64,000 bases of DNA from Anomaloglossus baeobatrachus (lineage: Eukaryota > Chordata > Amphibia > Anura > Aromobatidae): positions 1-64,000 of the forward strand of contig NW_027445242.1 in assembly GCF_048569485.1 (NCBI RefSeq). The letters are read 5' to 3'. Position 1 is the first letter of the stretch. Every line of letters begins with the position of its first letter. Positions 36,443 to 50,642 of the stretch are shown in pieces. The notes beneath the pieces are model-generated. The model was not told the origin of the DNA and made no database searches. It saw only the letters and a program-made list of their open reading frames with translations. A program made the translations under genes and the position numbers.

Positions 36443-37831
36443 AACCAGAATTGGTTTGGGCCTCGAGTGGCACCCTGGCCTATGCCGGACACATCTTAGG
36501 GAGAGAGAGCGAGAGGGAGACAAACCCACGCCTACACAAGACATTTTGTCACCCAAGCCAACCCTTGAAAAGGCTGCTTTGCAGAGCCAAAACAAGAAGA
36601 ATGGTGCGTTTTGCAGCCGCCGCCCACTGCAATGAATCTGAATAACTCCTCCTTTAGGGCGCAAGCAACTCCCCTCCCCCTTGCAGTCTTTCCAATTCAC
36701 GATACAAAAAGACGGACAGGACAGGTTGCCTGACTTTCCGTCACTGCCACCCTTTGCCATCCTTACCCGTAGAAAGCCCTTTCATCATCCCCAAACCCTA
36801 ATCTTTTCCCTTTCCTTCCCAGCCCCCAAACCCTGCCCTCTGTACCTTTCTCACCACCCGCTTCCCTTCTCCTGTCATCCCCCTACCACCCGGGAAAAAA
36901 AGAGATTGCCCCCTCCTTCCACTAGCCCACCCTCCCACCCAAAGAACAACTTCTTCTGCGCAGCTTGTTTTCTAGGCAGCAGCGCTATTGTGATGTCATC
37001 GGGGGGCATTGTGACAAGCCGCCAGTGTTCCGTCTCTTCATGTTGTGCACAGTTCAAACGGAAAATACATCAACAGGCAGACTACAGAAAAGCTTACTAT
37101 CAAAGGTTAGAGGGGGGCTTTCTCAGAGGGCTTTTTACAGTTTTTCTATTCCCAATTAGCCGTTTAAGTGTACTTATTGAAAGTAGTAATTCTTTCATAG
37201 GCCGCCCTTTCTTAGTATTTGACGTTCCTTATATTGCGGTATGAGGCTTCGCAGTAGGTTGCAAACATTCATCACCCATGACTGTCCCCAATTGAGCTCA
37301 GAAGCTCAATGTCTATCATGACCTCTCTTTTAGAATGTCCAAGAGCAAGCAAACTATTCCTCCAGGAGAGGGCGCCAACAGACTACTAAAGAGATCATCA
37401 TTACTCAAAGAAAACCCCAAAAACCAATGCATGATAGGAATAAACAGGTAACTTTCTTTGGAGTGGAAGCGGAGAGATCGCACCAGATGCCAATTCTAGA
37501 TGTTATCACACCTGTGGTCACTGCAGCAGCAGGTGAATCCACTTTGTCCAAAAGGGATCTATTCCATTCAATTGCAAATGATCTAGATAAGACAGAGAAC
37601 TGCAGCACGGGGACATAGCCGAGTTGGTCAGGTTGAGTGGTGATGAGTTTGCTATTTGGATGAATAAAGAAAGTCAAAAGTGTGAAAGATAAAAAACAAA
37701 AGGAGGAAGTGTGAAAAGTGAATGGGCCAAATTGAGGTGCATATGAAGACGTATGCTTTCTTCCAATTCATTAAATCGGGCTAATATGAATCAGGTGAAT
37801 TGAGTTCTGCTTTTGGAAACTGGGTTAAGAA

Positions 37832-38020
37832 GGGGTGCACCGTTCCTGGAGGTACTGCAATACCAGGTCAATGCGTGGAGTGGACAGAGCAAGCTCTTTT
37901 TCCATCTCCCTGTTCTAAAAATCCATTTAATATATGGTCCCCAGATAGGGGACGTATCAGATATTAAACTGATAAGAACAGATACTACACTTGATCTTAG
38001 CCAAAAGGCCGAGAAGCGAT
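37832..38020 (-). ncRNA. U2: U2 snRNA, copy 24
   Basis: Complete. PSE 38068..38084, 3' box 37806..37820. Confidence 0.96.
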
Positions 38021-39409
38021 AACCAGAATTGGTTTGGGCCTCGAGTGGCACCCTGGCCTATGCCGGACACATCTTAGGGAGAGAGAGCGAGAGGGAGACA
38101 AACCCACGCCTACACAAGACATTTTGTCACCCAAGCCAACCCTTGAAAAGGCTGCTTTGCAGAGCCAAAACAAGAAGAATGGTGCGTTTTGCAGCCGCCG
38201 CCCACTGCAATGAATCTGAATAACTCCTCCTTTAGGGCGCAAGCAACTCCCCTCCCCCTTGCAGTCTTTCCAATTCACGATACAAAAAGACGGACAGGAC
38301 AGGTTGCCTGACTTTCCGTCACTGCCACCCTTTGCCATCCTTACCCGTAGAAAGCCCTTTCATCATCCCCAAACCCTAATCTTTTCCCTTTCCTTCCCAG
38401 CCCCCAAACCCTGCCCTCTGTACCTTTCTCACCACCCGCTTCCCTTCTCCTGTCATCCCCCTACCACCCGGGAAAAAAAGAGATTGCCCCCTCCTTCCAC
38501 TAGCCCACCCTCCCACCCAAAGAACAACTTCTTCTGCGCAGCTTGTTTTCTAGGCAGCAGCGCTATTGTGATGTCATCGGGGGGCATTGTGACAAGCCGC
38601 CAGTGTTCCGTCTCTTCATGTTGTGCACAGTTCAAACGGAAAATACATCAACAGGCAGACTACAGAAAAGCTTACTATCAAAGGTTAGAGGGGGGCTTTC
38701 TCAGAGGGCTTTTTACAGTTTTTCTATTCCCAATTAGCCGTTTAAGTGTACTTATTGAAAGTAGTAATTCTTTCATAGGCCGCCCTTTCTTAGTATTTGA
38801 CGTTCCTTATATTGCGGTATGAGGCTTCGCAGTAGGTTGCAAACATTCATCACCCATGACTGTCCCCAATTGAGCTCAGAAGCTCAATGTCTATCATGAC
38901 CTCTCTTTTAGAATGTCCAAGAGCAAGCAAACTATTCCTCCAGGAGAGGGCGCCAACAGACTACTAAAGAGATCATCATTACTCAAAGAAAACCCCAAAA
39001 ACCAATGCATGATAGGAATAAACAGGTAACTTTCTTTGGAGTGGAAGCGGAGAGATCGCACCAGATGCCAATTCTAGATGTTATCACACCTGTGGTCACT
39101 GCAGCAGCAGGTGAATCCACTTTGTCCAAAAGGGATCTATTCCATTCAATTGCAAATGATCTAGATAAGACAGAGAACTGCAGCACGGGGACATAGCCGA
39201 GTTGGTCAGGTTGAGTGGTGATGAGTTTGCTATTTGGATGAATAAAGAAAGTCAAAAGTGTGAAAGATAAAAAACAAAAGGAGGAAGTGTGAAAAGTGAA
39301 TGGGCCAAATTGAGGTGCATATGAAGACGTATGCTTTCTTCCAATTCATTAAATCGGGCTAATATGAATCAGGTGAATTGAGTTCTGCTTTTGGAAACTG
39401 GGTTAAGAA

Positions 39410-39598
39410 GGGGTGCACCGTTCCTGGAGGTACTGCAATACCAGGTCAATGCGTGGAGTGGACAGAGCAAGCTCTTTTTCCATCTCCCTGTTCTAAAAAT
39501 CCATTTAATATATGGTCCCCAGATAGGGGACGTATCAGATATTAAACTGATAAGAACAGATACTACACTTGATCTTAGCCAAAAGGCCGAGAAGCGAT
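39410..39598 (-). ncRNA. U2: U2 snRNA, copy 25
   Basis: Complete. PSE 39646..39662, 3' box 39384..39398. Confidence 0.96.
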
Positions 39599-40987
39599 AA
39601 CCAGAATTGGTTTGGGCCTCGAGTGGCACCCTGGCCTATGCCGGACACATCTTAGGGAGAGAGAGCGAGAGGGAGACAAACCCACGCCTACACAAGACAT
39701 TTTGTCACCCAAGCCAACCCTTGAAAAGGCTGCTTTGCAGAGCCAAAACAAGAAGAATGGTGCGTTTTGCAGCCGCCGCCCACTGCAATGAATCTGAATA
39801 ACTCCTCCTTTAGGGCGCAAGCAACTCCCCTCCCCCTTGCAGTCTTTCCAATTCACGATACAAAAAGACGGACAGGACAGGTTGCCTGACTTTCCGTCAC
39901 TGCCACCCTTTGCCATCCTTACCCGTAGAAAGCCCTTTCATCATCCCCAAACCCTAATCTTTTCCCTTTCCTTCCCAGCCCCCAAACCCTGCCCTCTGTA
40001 CCTTTCTCACCACCCGCTTCCCTTCTCCTGTCATCCCCCTACCACCCGGGAAAAAAAGAGATTGCCCCCTCCTTCCACTAGCCCACCCTCCCACCCAAAG
40101 AACAACTTCTTCTGCGCAGCTTGTTTTCTAGGCAGCAGCGCTATTGTGATGTCATCGGGGGGCATTGTGACAAGCCGCCAGTGTTCCGTCTCTTCATGTT
40201 GTGCACAGTTCAAACGGAAAATACATCAACAGGCAGACTACAGAAAAGCTTACTATCAAAGGTTAGAGGGGGGCTTTCTCAGAGGGCTTTTTACAGTTTT
40301 TCTATTCCCAATTAGCCGTTTAAGTGTACTTATTGAAAGTAGTAATTCTTTCATAGGCCGCCCTTTCTTAGTATTTGACGTTCCTTATATTGCGGTATGA
40401 GGCTTCGCAGTAGGTTGCAAACATTCATCACCCATGACTGTCCCCAATTGAGCTCAGAAGCTCAATGTCTATCATGACCTCTCTTTTAGAATGTCCAAGA
40501 GCAAGCAAACTATTCCTCCAGGAGAGGGCGCCAACAGACTACTAAAGAGATCATCATTACTCAAAGAAAACCCCAAAAACCAATGCATGATAGGAATAAA
40601 CAGGTAACTTTCTTTGGAGTGGAAGCGGAGAGATCGCACCAGATGCCAATTCTAGATGTTATCACACCTGTGGTCACTGCAGCAGCAGGTGAATCCACTT
40701 TGTCCAAAAGGGATCTATTCCATTCAATTGCAAATGATCTAGATAAGACAGAGAACTGCAGCACGGGGACATAGCCGAGTTGGTCAGGTTGAGTGGTGAT
40801 GAGTTTGCTATTTGGATGAATAAAGAAAGTCAAAAGTGTGAAAGATAAAAAACAAAAGGAGGAAGTGTGAAAAGTGAATGGGCCAAATTGAGGTGCATAT
40901 GAAGACGTATGCTTTCTTCCAATTCATTAAATCGGGCTAATATGAATCAGGTGAATTGAGTTCTGCTTTTGGAAACTGGGTTAAGAA

Positions 40988-41176
40988 GGGGTGCACCGTT
41001 CCTGGAGGTACTGCAATACCAGGTCAATGCGTGGAGTGGACAGAGCAAGCTCTTTTTCCATCTCCCTGTTCTAAAAATCCATTTAATATATGGTCCCCAG
41101 ATAGGGGACGTATCAGATATTAAACTGATAAGAACAGATACTACACTTGATCTTAGCCAAAAGGCCGAGAAGCGAT
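40988..41176 (-). ncRNA. U2: U2 snRNA, copy 26
   Basis: Complete. PSE 41224..41240, 3' box 40962..40976. Confidence 0.96.
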
Positions 41177-42565
41177 AACCAGAATTGGTTTGGGCCTCGA
41201 GTGGCACCCTGGCCTATGCCGGACACATCTTAGGGAGAGAGAGCGAGAGGGAGACAAACCCACGCCTACACAAGACATTTTGTCACCCAAGCCAACCCTT
41301 GAAAAGGCTGCTTTGCAGAGCCAAAACAAGAAGAATGGTGCGTTTTGCAGCCGCCGCCCACTGCAATGAATCTGAATAACTCCTCCTTTAGGGCGCAAGC
41401 AACTCCCCTCCCCCTTGCAGTCTTTCCAATTCACGATACAAAAAGACGGACAGGACAGGTTGCCTGACTTTCCGTCACTGCCACCCTTTGCCATCCTTAC
41501 CCGTAGAAAGCCCTTTCATCATCCCCAAACCCTAATCTTTTCCCTTTCCTTCCCAGCCCCCAAACCCTGCCCTCTGTACCTTTCTCACCACCCGCTTCCC
41601 TTCTCCTGTCATCCCCCTACCACCCGGGAAAAAAAGAGATTGCCCCCTCCTTCCACTAGCCCACCCTCCCACCCAAAGAACAACTTCTTCTGCGCAGCTT
41701 GTTTTCTAGGCAGCAGCGCTATTGTGATGTCATCGGGGGGCATTGTGACAAGCCGCCAGTGTTCCGTCTCTTCATGTTGTGCACAGTTCAAACGGAAAAT
41801 ACATCAACAGGCAGACTACAGAAAAGCTTACTATCAAAGGTTAGAGGGGGGCTTTCTCAGAGGGCTTTTTACAGTTTTTCTATTCCCAATTAGCCGTTTA
41901 AGTGTACTTATTGAAAGTAGTAATTCTTTCATAGGCCGCCCTTTCTTAGTATTTGACGTTCCTTATATTGCGGTATGAGGCTTCGCAGTAGGTTGCAAAC
42001 ATTCATCACCCATGACTGTCCCCAATTGAGCTCAGAAGCTCAATGTCTATCATGACCTCTCTTTTAGAATGTCCAAGAGCAAGCAAACTATTCCTCCAGG
42101 AGAGGGCGCCAACAGACTACTAAAGAGATCATCATTACTCAAAGAAAACCCCAAAAACCAATGCATGATAGGAATAAACAGGTAACTTTCTTTGGAGTGG
42201 AAGCGGAGAGATCGCACCAGATGCCAATTCTAGATGTTATCACACCTGTGGTCACTGCAGCAGCAGGTGAATCCACTTTGTCCAAAAGGGATCTATTCCA
42301 TTCAATTGCAAATGATCTAGATAAGACAGAGAACTGCAGCACGGGGACATAGCCGAGTTGGTCAGGTTGAGTGGTGATGAGTTTGCTATTTGGATGAATA
42401 AAGAAAGTCAAAAGTGTGAAAGATAAAAAACAAAAGGAGGAAGTGTGAAAAGTGAATGGGCCAAATTGAGGTGCATATGAAGACGTATGCTTTCTTCCAA
42501 TTCATTAAATCGGGCTAATATGAATCAGGTGAATTGAGTTCTGCTTTTGGAAACTGGGTTAAGAA

Positions 42566-42754
42566 GGGGTGCACCGTTCCTGGAGGTACTGCAATACCAG
42601 GTCAATGCGTGGAGTGGACAGAGCAAGCTCTTTTTCCATCTCCCTGTTCTAAAAATCCATTTAATATATGGTCCCCAGATAGGGGACGTATCAGATATTA
42701 AACTGATAAGAAGAGATACTACACTTGATCTTAGCCAAAAGGCCGAGAAGCGAT
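42566..42754 (-). ncRNA. U2: U2 snRNA, copy 27 (variant G42C)
   Basis: Complete length, but the RNA has C instead of G at nt 42 (plus strand C to G at 42713), four bases past the branch-site recognition sequence and inside the six bases duplicated at insertion 2. It is the only substitution I noticed within any uninterrupted U2 coding copy. PSE 42802..42818, 3' box 42540..42554. Its own upstream spacer also has T to C at 42967, between the DSE-like region and the pyrimidine tract. This copy may be impaired. Confidence 0.94.
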
Positions 42755-44143
42755 AACCAGAATTGGTTTGGGCCTCGAGTGGCACCCTGGCCTATGCCGG
42801 ACACATCTTAGGGAGAGAGAGCGAGAGGGAGACAAACCCACGCCTACACAAGACATTTTGTCACCCAAGCCAACCCTTGAAAAGGCTGCTTTGCAGAGCC
42901 AAAACAAGAAGAATGGTGCGTTTTGCAGCCGCCGCCCACTGCAATGAATCTGAATAACTCCTCCTTCAGGGCGCAAGCAACTCCCCTCCCCCTTGCAGTC
43001 TTTCCAATTCACGATACAAAAAGACGGACAGGACAGGTTGCCTGACTTTCCGTCACTGCCACCCTTTGCCATCCTTACCCGTAGAAAGCCCTTTCATCAT
43101 CCCCAAACCCTAATCTTTTCCCTTTCCTTCCCAGCCCCCAAACCCTGCCCTCTGTACCTTTCTCACCACCCGCTTCCCTTCTCCTGTCATCCCCCTACCA
43201 CCCGGGAAAAAAAGAGATTGCCCCCTCCTTCCACTAGCCCACCCTCCCACCCAAAGAACAACTTCTTCTGCGCAGCTTGTTTTCTAGGCAGCAGCGCTAT
43301 TGTGATGTCATCGGGGGGCATTGTGACAAGCCGCCAGTGTTCCGTCTCTTCATGTTGTGCACAGTTCAAACGGAAAATACATCAACAGGCAGACTACAGA
43401 AAAGCTTACTATCAAAGGTTAGAGGGGGGCTTTCTCAGAGGGCTTTTTACAGTTTTTCTATTCCCAATTAGCCGTTTAAGTGTACTTATTGAAAGTAGTA
43501 ATTCTTTCATAGGCCGCCCTTTCTTAGTATTTGACGTTCCTTATATTGCGGTATGAGGCTTCGCAGTAGGTTGCAAACATTCATCACCCATGACTGTCCC
43601 CAATTGAGCTCAGAAGCTCAATGTCTATCATGACCTCTCTTTTAGAATGTCCAAGAGCAAGCAAACTATTCCTCCAGGAGAGGGCGCCAACAGACTACTA
43701 AAGAGATCATCATTACTCAAAGAAAACCCCAAAAACCAATGCATGATAGGAATAAACAGGTAACTTTCTTTGGAGTGGAAGCGGAGAGATCGCACCAGAT
43801 GCCAATTCTAGATGTTATCACACCTGTGGTCACTGCAGCAGCAGGTGAATCCACTTTGTCCAAAAGGGATCTATTCCATTCAATTGCAAATGATCTAGAT
43901 AAGACAGAGAACTGCAGCACGGGGACATAGCCGAGTTGGTCAGGTTGAGTGGTGATGAGTTTGCTATTTGGATGAATAAAGAAAGTCAAAAGTGTGAAAG
44001 ATAAAAAACAAAAGGAGGAAGTGTGAAAAGTGAATGGGCCAAATTGAGGTGCATATGAAGACGTATGCTTTCTTCCAATTCATTAAATCGGGCTAATATG
44101 AATCAGGTGAATTGAGTTCTGCTTTTGGAAACTGGGTTAAGAA

Positions 44144-44332
44144 GGGGTGCACCGTTCCTGGAGGTACTGCAATACCAGGTCAATGCGTGGAGTGGACAGA
44201 GCAAGCTCTTTTTCCATCTCCCTGTTCTAAAAATCCATTTAATATATGGTCCCCAGATAGGGGACGTATCAGATATTAAACTGATAAGAACAGATACTAC
44301 ACTTGATCTTAGCCAAAAGGCCGAGAAGCGAT
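44144..44332 (-). ncRNA. U2: U2 snRNA, copy 28
   Basis: Complete. PSE 44380..44396, 3' box 44118..44132. Confidence 0.96.
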
Positions 44333-45719
44333 AACCAGAATTGGTTTGGGCCTCGAGTGGCACCCTGGCCTATGCCGGACACATCTTAGGGAGAGAGAGC
44401 GAGAGGGAGACAAACCCACGCCTACACAAGACATTTTGTCACCCAAGCCAACCCTTGAAAAGGCTGCTTTGCAGAGCCAAAACAAGAAGAATGGTGCGTT
44501 TTGCAGCCGCCGCCCACTGCAATGAATCTGAATAACTCCTCCTTTAGGGCGCAAGCAACTCCCCTCCCCCTTGCAGTCTTTCCAATTCACGATACAAAAA
44601 GACGGACAGGACAGGTTGCCTGACTTTCCGTCACTGCCACCCTTTGCCATCCTTACCCGTAGAAAGCCCTTTCATCATCCCCAAACCCTAATCTTTTCCC
44701 TTTCCTTCCCAGCCCCCAAACCCTGCCCTCTGTACCTTTCTCACCACCCGCTTCCCTTCTCCTGTCATCCCCCTACCACCCGGGAAAAAAAGAGATTGCC
44801 CCCTCCTTCCACTAGCCCACCCTCCCACCCAAAGAACAACTTCTTCTGCGCAGCTTGTTTTCTAGGCAGCAGCGCTATTGTGATGTCATCGGGGGGCATT
44901 GTGACAAGCCGCCAGTGTTCCGTCTCTTCATGTTGTGCACAGTTCAAACGGAAAATACATCAACAGGCAGACTACAGAAAAGCTTACTATCAAAGGTTAG
45001 AGGGGGGCTTTCTCAGAGGGCTTTTTACAGTTTTTCTATTCCCAATTAGCCGTTTAAGTGTACTTATTGAAAGTAGTAATTCTTTCATAGGCCGCCCTTT
45101 CTTAGTATTTGACGTTCCTTATATTGCGGTATGAGGCTTCGCAGTAGGTTGCAAACATTCATCACCCATGACTGTCCCCAATTGAGCTCAGAAGCTCAAT
45201 GTCTATCATGACCTCTCTTTTAGAATGTCCAAGAGCAAGCAAACTATTCCCAGGAGAGGGCGCCAACAGACTACTAAAGAGATCATCATTACTCAAAGAA
45301 AACCCCAAAAACCAATGCATGATAGGAATAAACAGGTAACTTTCTTTGGAGTGGAAGCGGAGAGATCGCACCAGATGCCAATTCTAGATGTTATCACACC
45401 TGTGGTCACTGCAGCAGCAGGTGAATCCACTTTGTCCAAAAGGGATCTATTCCATTCAATTGCAAATGATCTAGATAAGACAGAGAACTGCAGCACGGGG
45501 ACATAGCCGAGTTGGTCAGGTTGAGTGGTGATGAGTTTGCTATTTGGATGAATAAAGAAAGTCAAAAGTGTGAAAGATAAAAAACAAAAGGAGGAAGTGT
45601 GAAAAGTGAATGGGCCAAATTGAGGTGCATATGAAGACGTATGCTTTCTTCCAATTCATTAAATCGGGCTAATATGAATCAGGTGAATTGAGTTCTGCTT
45701 TTGGAAACTGGGTTAAGAA

Positions 45720-45908
45720 GGGGTGCACCGTTCCTGGAGGTACTGCAATACCAGGTCAATGCGTGGAGTGGACAGAGCAAGCTCTTTTTCCATCTCCCTG
45801 TTCTAAAAATCCATTTAATATATGGTCCCCAGATAGGGGACGTATCAGATATTAAACTGATAAGAACAGATACTACACTTGATCTTAGCCAAAAGGCCGA
45901 GAAGCGAT
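45720..45908 (-). ncRNA. U2: U2 snRNA, copy 29
   Basis: Complete. PSE 45956..45972, 3' box 45694..45708. The spacer to its left lacks two bases (TC) near 45250, so this interval is 1,576 bp. Confidence 0.96.
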
Positions 45909-47297
45909 AACCAGAATTGGTTTGGGCCTCGAGTGGCACCCTGGCCTATGCCGGACACATCTTAGGGAGAGAGAGCGAGAGGGAGACAAACCCACGCCTA
46001 CACAAGACATTTTGTCACCCAAGCCAACCCTTGAAAAGGCTGCTTTGCAGAGCCAAAACAAGAAGAATGGTGCGTTTTGCAGCCGCCGCCCACTGCAATG
46101 AATCTGAATAACTCCTCCTTTAGGGCGCAAGCAACTCCCCTCCCCCTTGCAGTCTTTCCAATTCACGATACAAAAAGACGGACAGGACAGGTTGCCTGAC
46201 TTTCCGTCACTGCCACCCTTTGCCATCCTTACCCGTAGAAAGCCCTTTCATCATCCCCAAACCCTAATCTTTTCCCTTTCCTTCCCAGCCCCCAAACCCT
46301 GCCCTCTGTACCTTTCTCACCACCCGCTTCCCTTCTCCTGTCATCCCCCTACCACCCGGGAAAAAAAGAGATTGCCCCCTCCTTCCACTAGCCCACCCTC
46401 CCACCCAAAGAACAACTTCTTCTGCGCAGCTTGTTTTCTAGGCAGCAGCGCTATTGTGATGTCATCGGGGGGCATTGTGACAAGCCGCCAGTGTTCCGTC
46501 TCTTCATGTTGTGCACAGTTCAAACGGAAAATACATCAACAGGCAGACTACAGAAAAGCTTACTATCAAAGGTTAGAGGGGGGCTTTCTCAGAGGGCTTT
46601 TTACAGTTTTTCTATTCCCAATTAGCCGTTTAAGTGTACTTATTGAAAGTAGTAATTCTTTCATAGGCCGCCCTTTCTTAGTATTTGACGTTCCTTATAT
46701 TGCGGTATGAGGCTTCGCAGTAGGTTGCAAACATTCATCACCCATGACTGTCCCCAATTGAGCTCAGAAGCTCAATGTCTATCATGACCTCTCTTTTAGA
46801 ATGTCCAAGAGCAAGCAAACTATTCCTCCAGGAGAGGGCGCCAACAGACTACTAAAGAGATCATCATTACTCAAAGAAAACCCCAAAAACCAATGCATGA
46901 TAGGAATAAACAGGTAACTTTCTTTGGAGTGGAAGCGGAGAGATCGCACCAGATGCCAATTCTAGATGTTATCACACCTGTGGTCACTGCAGCAGCAGGT
47001 GAATCCACTTTGTCCAAAAGGGATCTATTCCATTCAATTGCAAATGATCTAGATAAGACAGAGAACTGCAGCACGGGGACATAGCCGAGTTGGTCAGGTT
47101 GAGTGGTGATGAGTTTGCTATTTGGATGAATAAAGAAAGTCAAAAGTGTGAAAGATAAAAAACAAAAGGAGGAAGTGTGAAAAGTGAATGGGCCAAATTG
47201 AGGTGCATATGAAGACGTATGCTTTCTTCCAATTCATTAAATCGGGCTAATATGAATCAGGTGAATTGAGTTCTGCTTTTGGAAACTGGGTTAAGAA

Positions 47298-47486
47298 GGG
47301 GTGCACCGTTCCTGGAGGTACTGCAATACCAGGTCAATGCGTGGAGTGGACAGAGCAAGCTCTTTTTCCATCTCCCTGTTCTAAAAATCCATTTAATATA
47401 TGGTCCCCAGATAGGGGACGTATCAGATATTAAACTGATAAGAACAGATACTACACTTGATCTTAGCCAAAAGGCCGAGAAGCGAT
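47298..47486 (-). ncRNA. U2: U2 snRNA, copy 30
   Basis: Complete. PSE 47534..47550, 3' box 47272..47286. Confidence 0.96.
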
Positions 47487-48875
47487 AACCAGAATTGGTT
47501 TGGGCCTCGAGTGGCACCCTGGCCTATGCCGGACACATCTTAGGGAGAGAGAGCGAGAGGGAGACAAACCCACGCCTACACAAGACATTTTGTCACCCAA
47601 GCCAACCCTTGAAAAGGCTGCTTTGCAGAGCCAAAACAAGAAGAATGGTGCGTTTTGCAGCCGCCGCCCACTGCAATGAATCTGAATAACTCCTCCTTTA
47701 GGGCGCAAGCAACTCCCCTCCCCCTTGCAGTCTTTCCAATTCACGATACAAAAAGACGGACAGGACAGGTTGCCTGACTTTCCGTCACTGCCACCCTTTG
47801 CCATCCTTACCCGTAGAAAGCCCTTTCATCATCCCCAAACCCTAATCTTTTCCCTTTCCTTCCCAGCCCCCAAACCCTGCCCTCTGTACCTTTCTCACCA
47901 CCCGCTTCCCTTCTCCTGTCATCCCCCTACCACCCGGGAAAAAAAGAGATTGCCCCCTCCTTCCACTAGCCCACCCTCCCACCCAAAGAACAACTTCTTC
48001 TGCGCAGCTTGTTTTCTAGGCAGCAGCGCTATTGTGATGTCATCGGGGGGCATTGTGACAAGCCGCCAGTGTTCCGTCTCTTCATGTTGTGCACAGTTCA
48101 AACGGAAAATACATCAACAGGCAGACTACAGAAAAGCTTACTATCAAAGGTTAGAGGGGGGCTTTCTCAGAGGGCTTTTTACAGTTTTTCTATTCCCAAT
48201 TAGCCGTTTAAGTGTACTTATTGAAAGTAGTAATTCTTTCATAGGCCGCCCTTTCTTAGTATTTGACGTTCCTTATATTGCGGTATGAGGCTTCGCAGTA
48301 GGTTGCAAACATTCATCACCCATGACTGTCCCCAATTGAGCTCAGAAGCTCAATGTCTATCATGACCTCTCTTTTAGAATGTCCAAGAGCAAGCAAACTA
48401 TTCCTCCAGGAGAGGGCGCCAACAGACTACTAAAGAGATCATCATTACTCAAAGAAAACCCCAAAAACCAATGCATGATAGGAATAAACAGGTAACTTTC
48501 TTTGGAGTGGAAGCGGAGAGATCGCACCAGATGCCAATTCTAGATGTTATCACACCTGTGGTCACTGCAGCAGCAGGTGAATCCACTTTGTCCAAAAGGG
48601 ATCTATTCCATTCAATTGCAAATGATCTAGATAAGACAGAGAACTGCAGCACGGGGACATAGCCGAGTTGGTCAGGTTGAGTGGTGATGAGTTTGCTATT
48701 TGGATGAATAAAGAAAGTCAAAAGTGTGAAAGATAAAAAACAAAAGGAGGAAGTGTGAAAAGTGAATGGGCCAAATTGAGGTGCATATGAAGACGTATGC
48801 TTTCTTCCAATTCATTAAATCGGGCTAATATGAATCAGGTGAATTGAGTTCTGCTTTTGGAAACTGGGTTAAGAA

Positions 48876-49064
48876 GGGGTGCACCGTTCCTGGAGGTACT
48901 GCAATACCAGGTCAATGCGTGGAGTGGACAGAGCAAGCTCTTTTTCCATCTCCCTGTTCTAAAAATCCATTTAATATATGGTCCCCAGATAGGGGACGTA
49001 TCAGATATTAAACTGATAAGAACAGATACTACACTTGATCTTAGCCAAAAGGCCGAGAAGCGAT
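48876..49064 (-). ncRNA. U2: U2 snRNA, copy 31
   Basis: Complete. PSE 49112..49128, 3' box 48850..48864. Confidence 0.96.
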
Positions 49065-50453
49065 AACCAGAATTGGTTTGGGCCTCGAGTGGCACCCTGG
49101 CCTATGCCGGACACATCTTAGGGAGAGAGAGCGAGAGGGAGACAAACCCACGCCTACACAAGACATTTTGTCACCCAAGCCAACCCTTGAAAAGGCTGCT
49201 TTGCAGAGCCAAAACAAGAAGAATGGTGCGTTTTGCAGCCGCCGCCCACTGCAATGAATCTGAATAACTCCTCCTTTAGGGCGCAAGCAACTCCCCTCCC
49301 CCTTGCAGTCTTTCCAATTCACGATACAAAAAGACGGACAGGACAGGTTGCCTGACTTTCCGTCACTGCCACCCTTTGCCATCCTTACCCGTAGAAAGCC
49401 CTTTCATCATCCCCAAACCCTAATCTTTTCCCTTTCCTTCCCAGCCCCCAAACCCTGCCCTCTGTACCTTTCTCACCACCCGCTTCCCTTCTCCTGTCAT
49501 CCCCCTACCACCCGGGAAAAAAAGAGATTGCCCCCTCCTTCCACTAGCCCACCCTCCCACCCAAAGAACAACTTCTTCTGCGCAGCTTGTTTTCTAGGCA
49601 GCAGCGCTATTGTGATGTCATCGGGGGGCATTGTGACAAGCCGCCAGTGTTCCGTCTCTTCATGTTGTGCACAGTTCAAACGGAAAATACATCAACAGGC
49701 AGACTACAGAAAAGCTTACTATCAAAGGTTAGAGGGGGGCTTTCTCAGAGGGCTTTTTACAGTTTTTCTATTCCCAATTAGCCGTTTAAGTGTACTTATT
49801 GAAAGTAGTAATTCTTTCATAGGCCGCCCTTTCTTAGTATTTGACGTTCCTTATATTGCGGTATGAGGCTTCGCAGTAGGTTGCAAACATTCATCACCCA
49901 TGACTGTCCCCAATTGAGCTCAGAAGCTCAATGTCTATCATGACCTCTCTTTTAGAATGTCCAAGAGCAAGCAAACTATTCCTCCAGGAGAGGGCGCCAA
50001 CAGACTACTAAAGAGATCATCATTACTCAAAGAAAACCCCAAAAACCAATGCATGATAGGAATAAACAGGTAACTTTCTTTGGAGTGGAAGCGGAGAGAT
50101 CGCACCAGATGCCAATTCTAGATGTTATCACACCTGTGGTCACTGCAGCAGCAGGTGAATCCACTTTGTCCAAAAGGGATCTATTCCATTCAATTGCAAA
50201 TGATCTAGATAAGACAGAGAACTGCAGCACGGGGACATAGCCGAGTTGGTCAGGTTGAGTGGTGATGAGTTTGCTATTTGGATGAATAAAGAAAGTCAAA
50301 AGTGTGAAAGATAAAAAACAAAAGGAGGAAGTGTGAAAAGTGAATGGGCCAAATTGAGGTGCATATGAAGACGTATGCTTTCTTCCAATTCATTAAATCG
50401 GGCTAATATGAATCAGGTGAATTGAGTTCTGCTTTTGGAAACTGGGTTAAGAA

Positions 50454-50642
50454 GGGGTGCACCGTTCCTGGAGGTACTGCAATACCAGGTCAATGCGTGG
50501 AGTGGACAGAGCAAGCTCTTTTTCCATCTCCCTGTTCTAAAAATCCATTTAATATATGGTCCCCAGATAGGGGACGTATCAGATATTAAACTGATAAGAA
50601 CAGATACTACACTTGATCTTAGCCAAAAGGCCGAGAAGCGAT
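50454..50642 (-). ncRNA. U2: U2 snRNA, copy 32
   Basis: Complete. PSE 50690..50706, 3' box 50428..50442. Confidence 0.96.
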
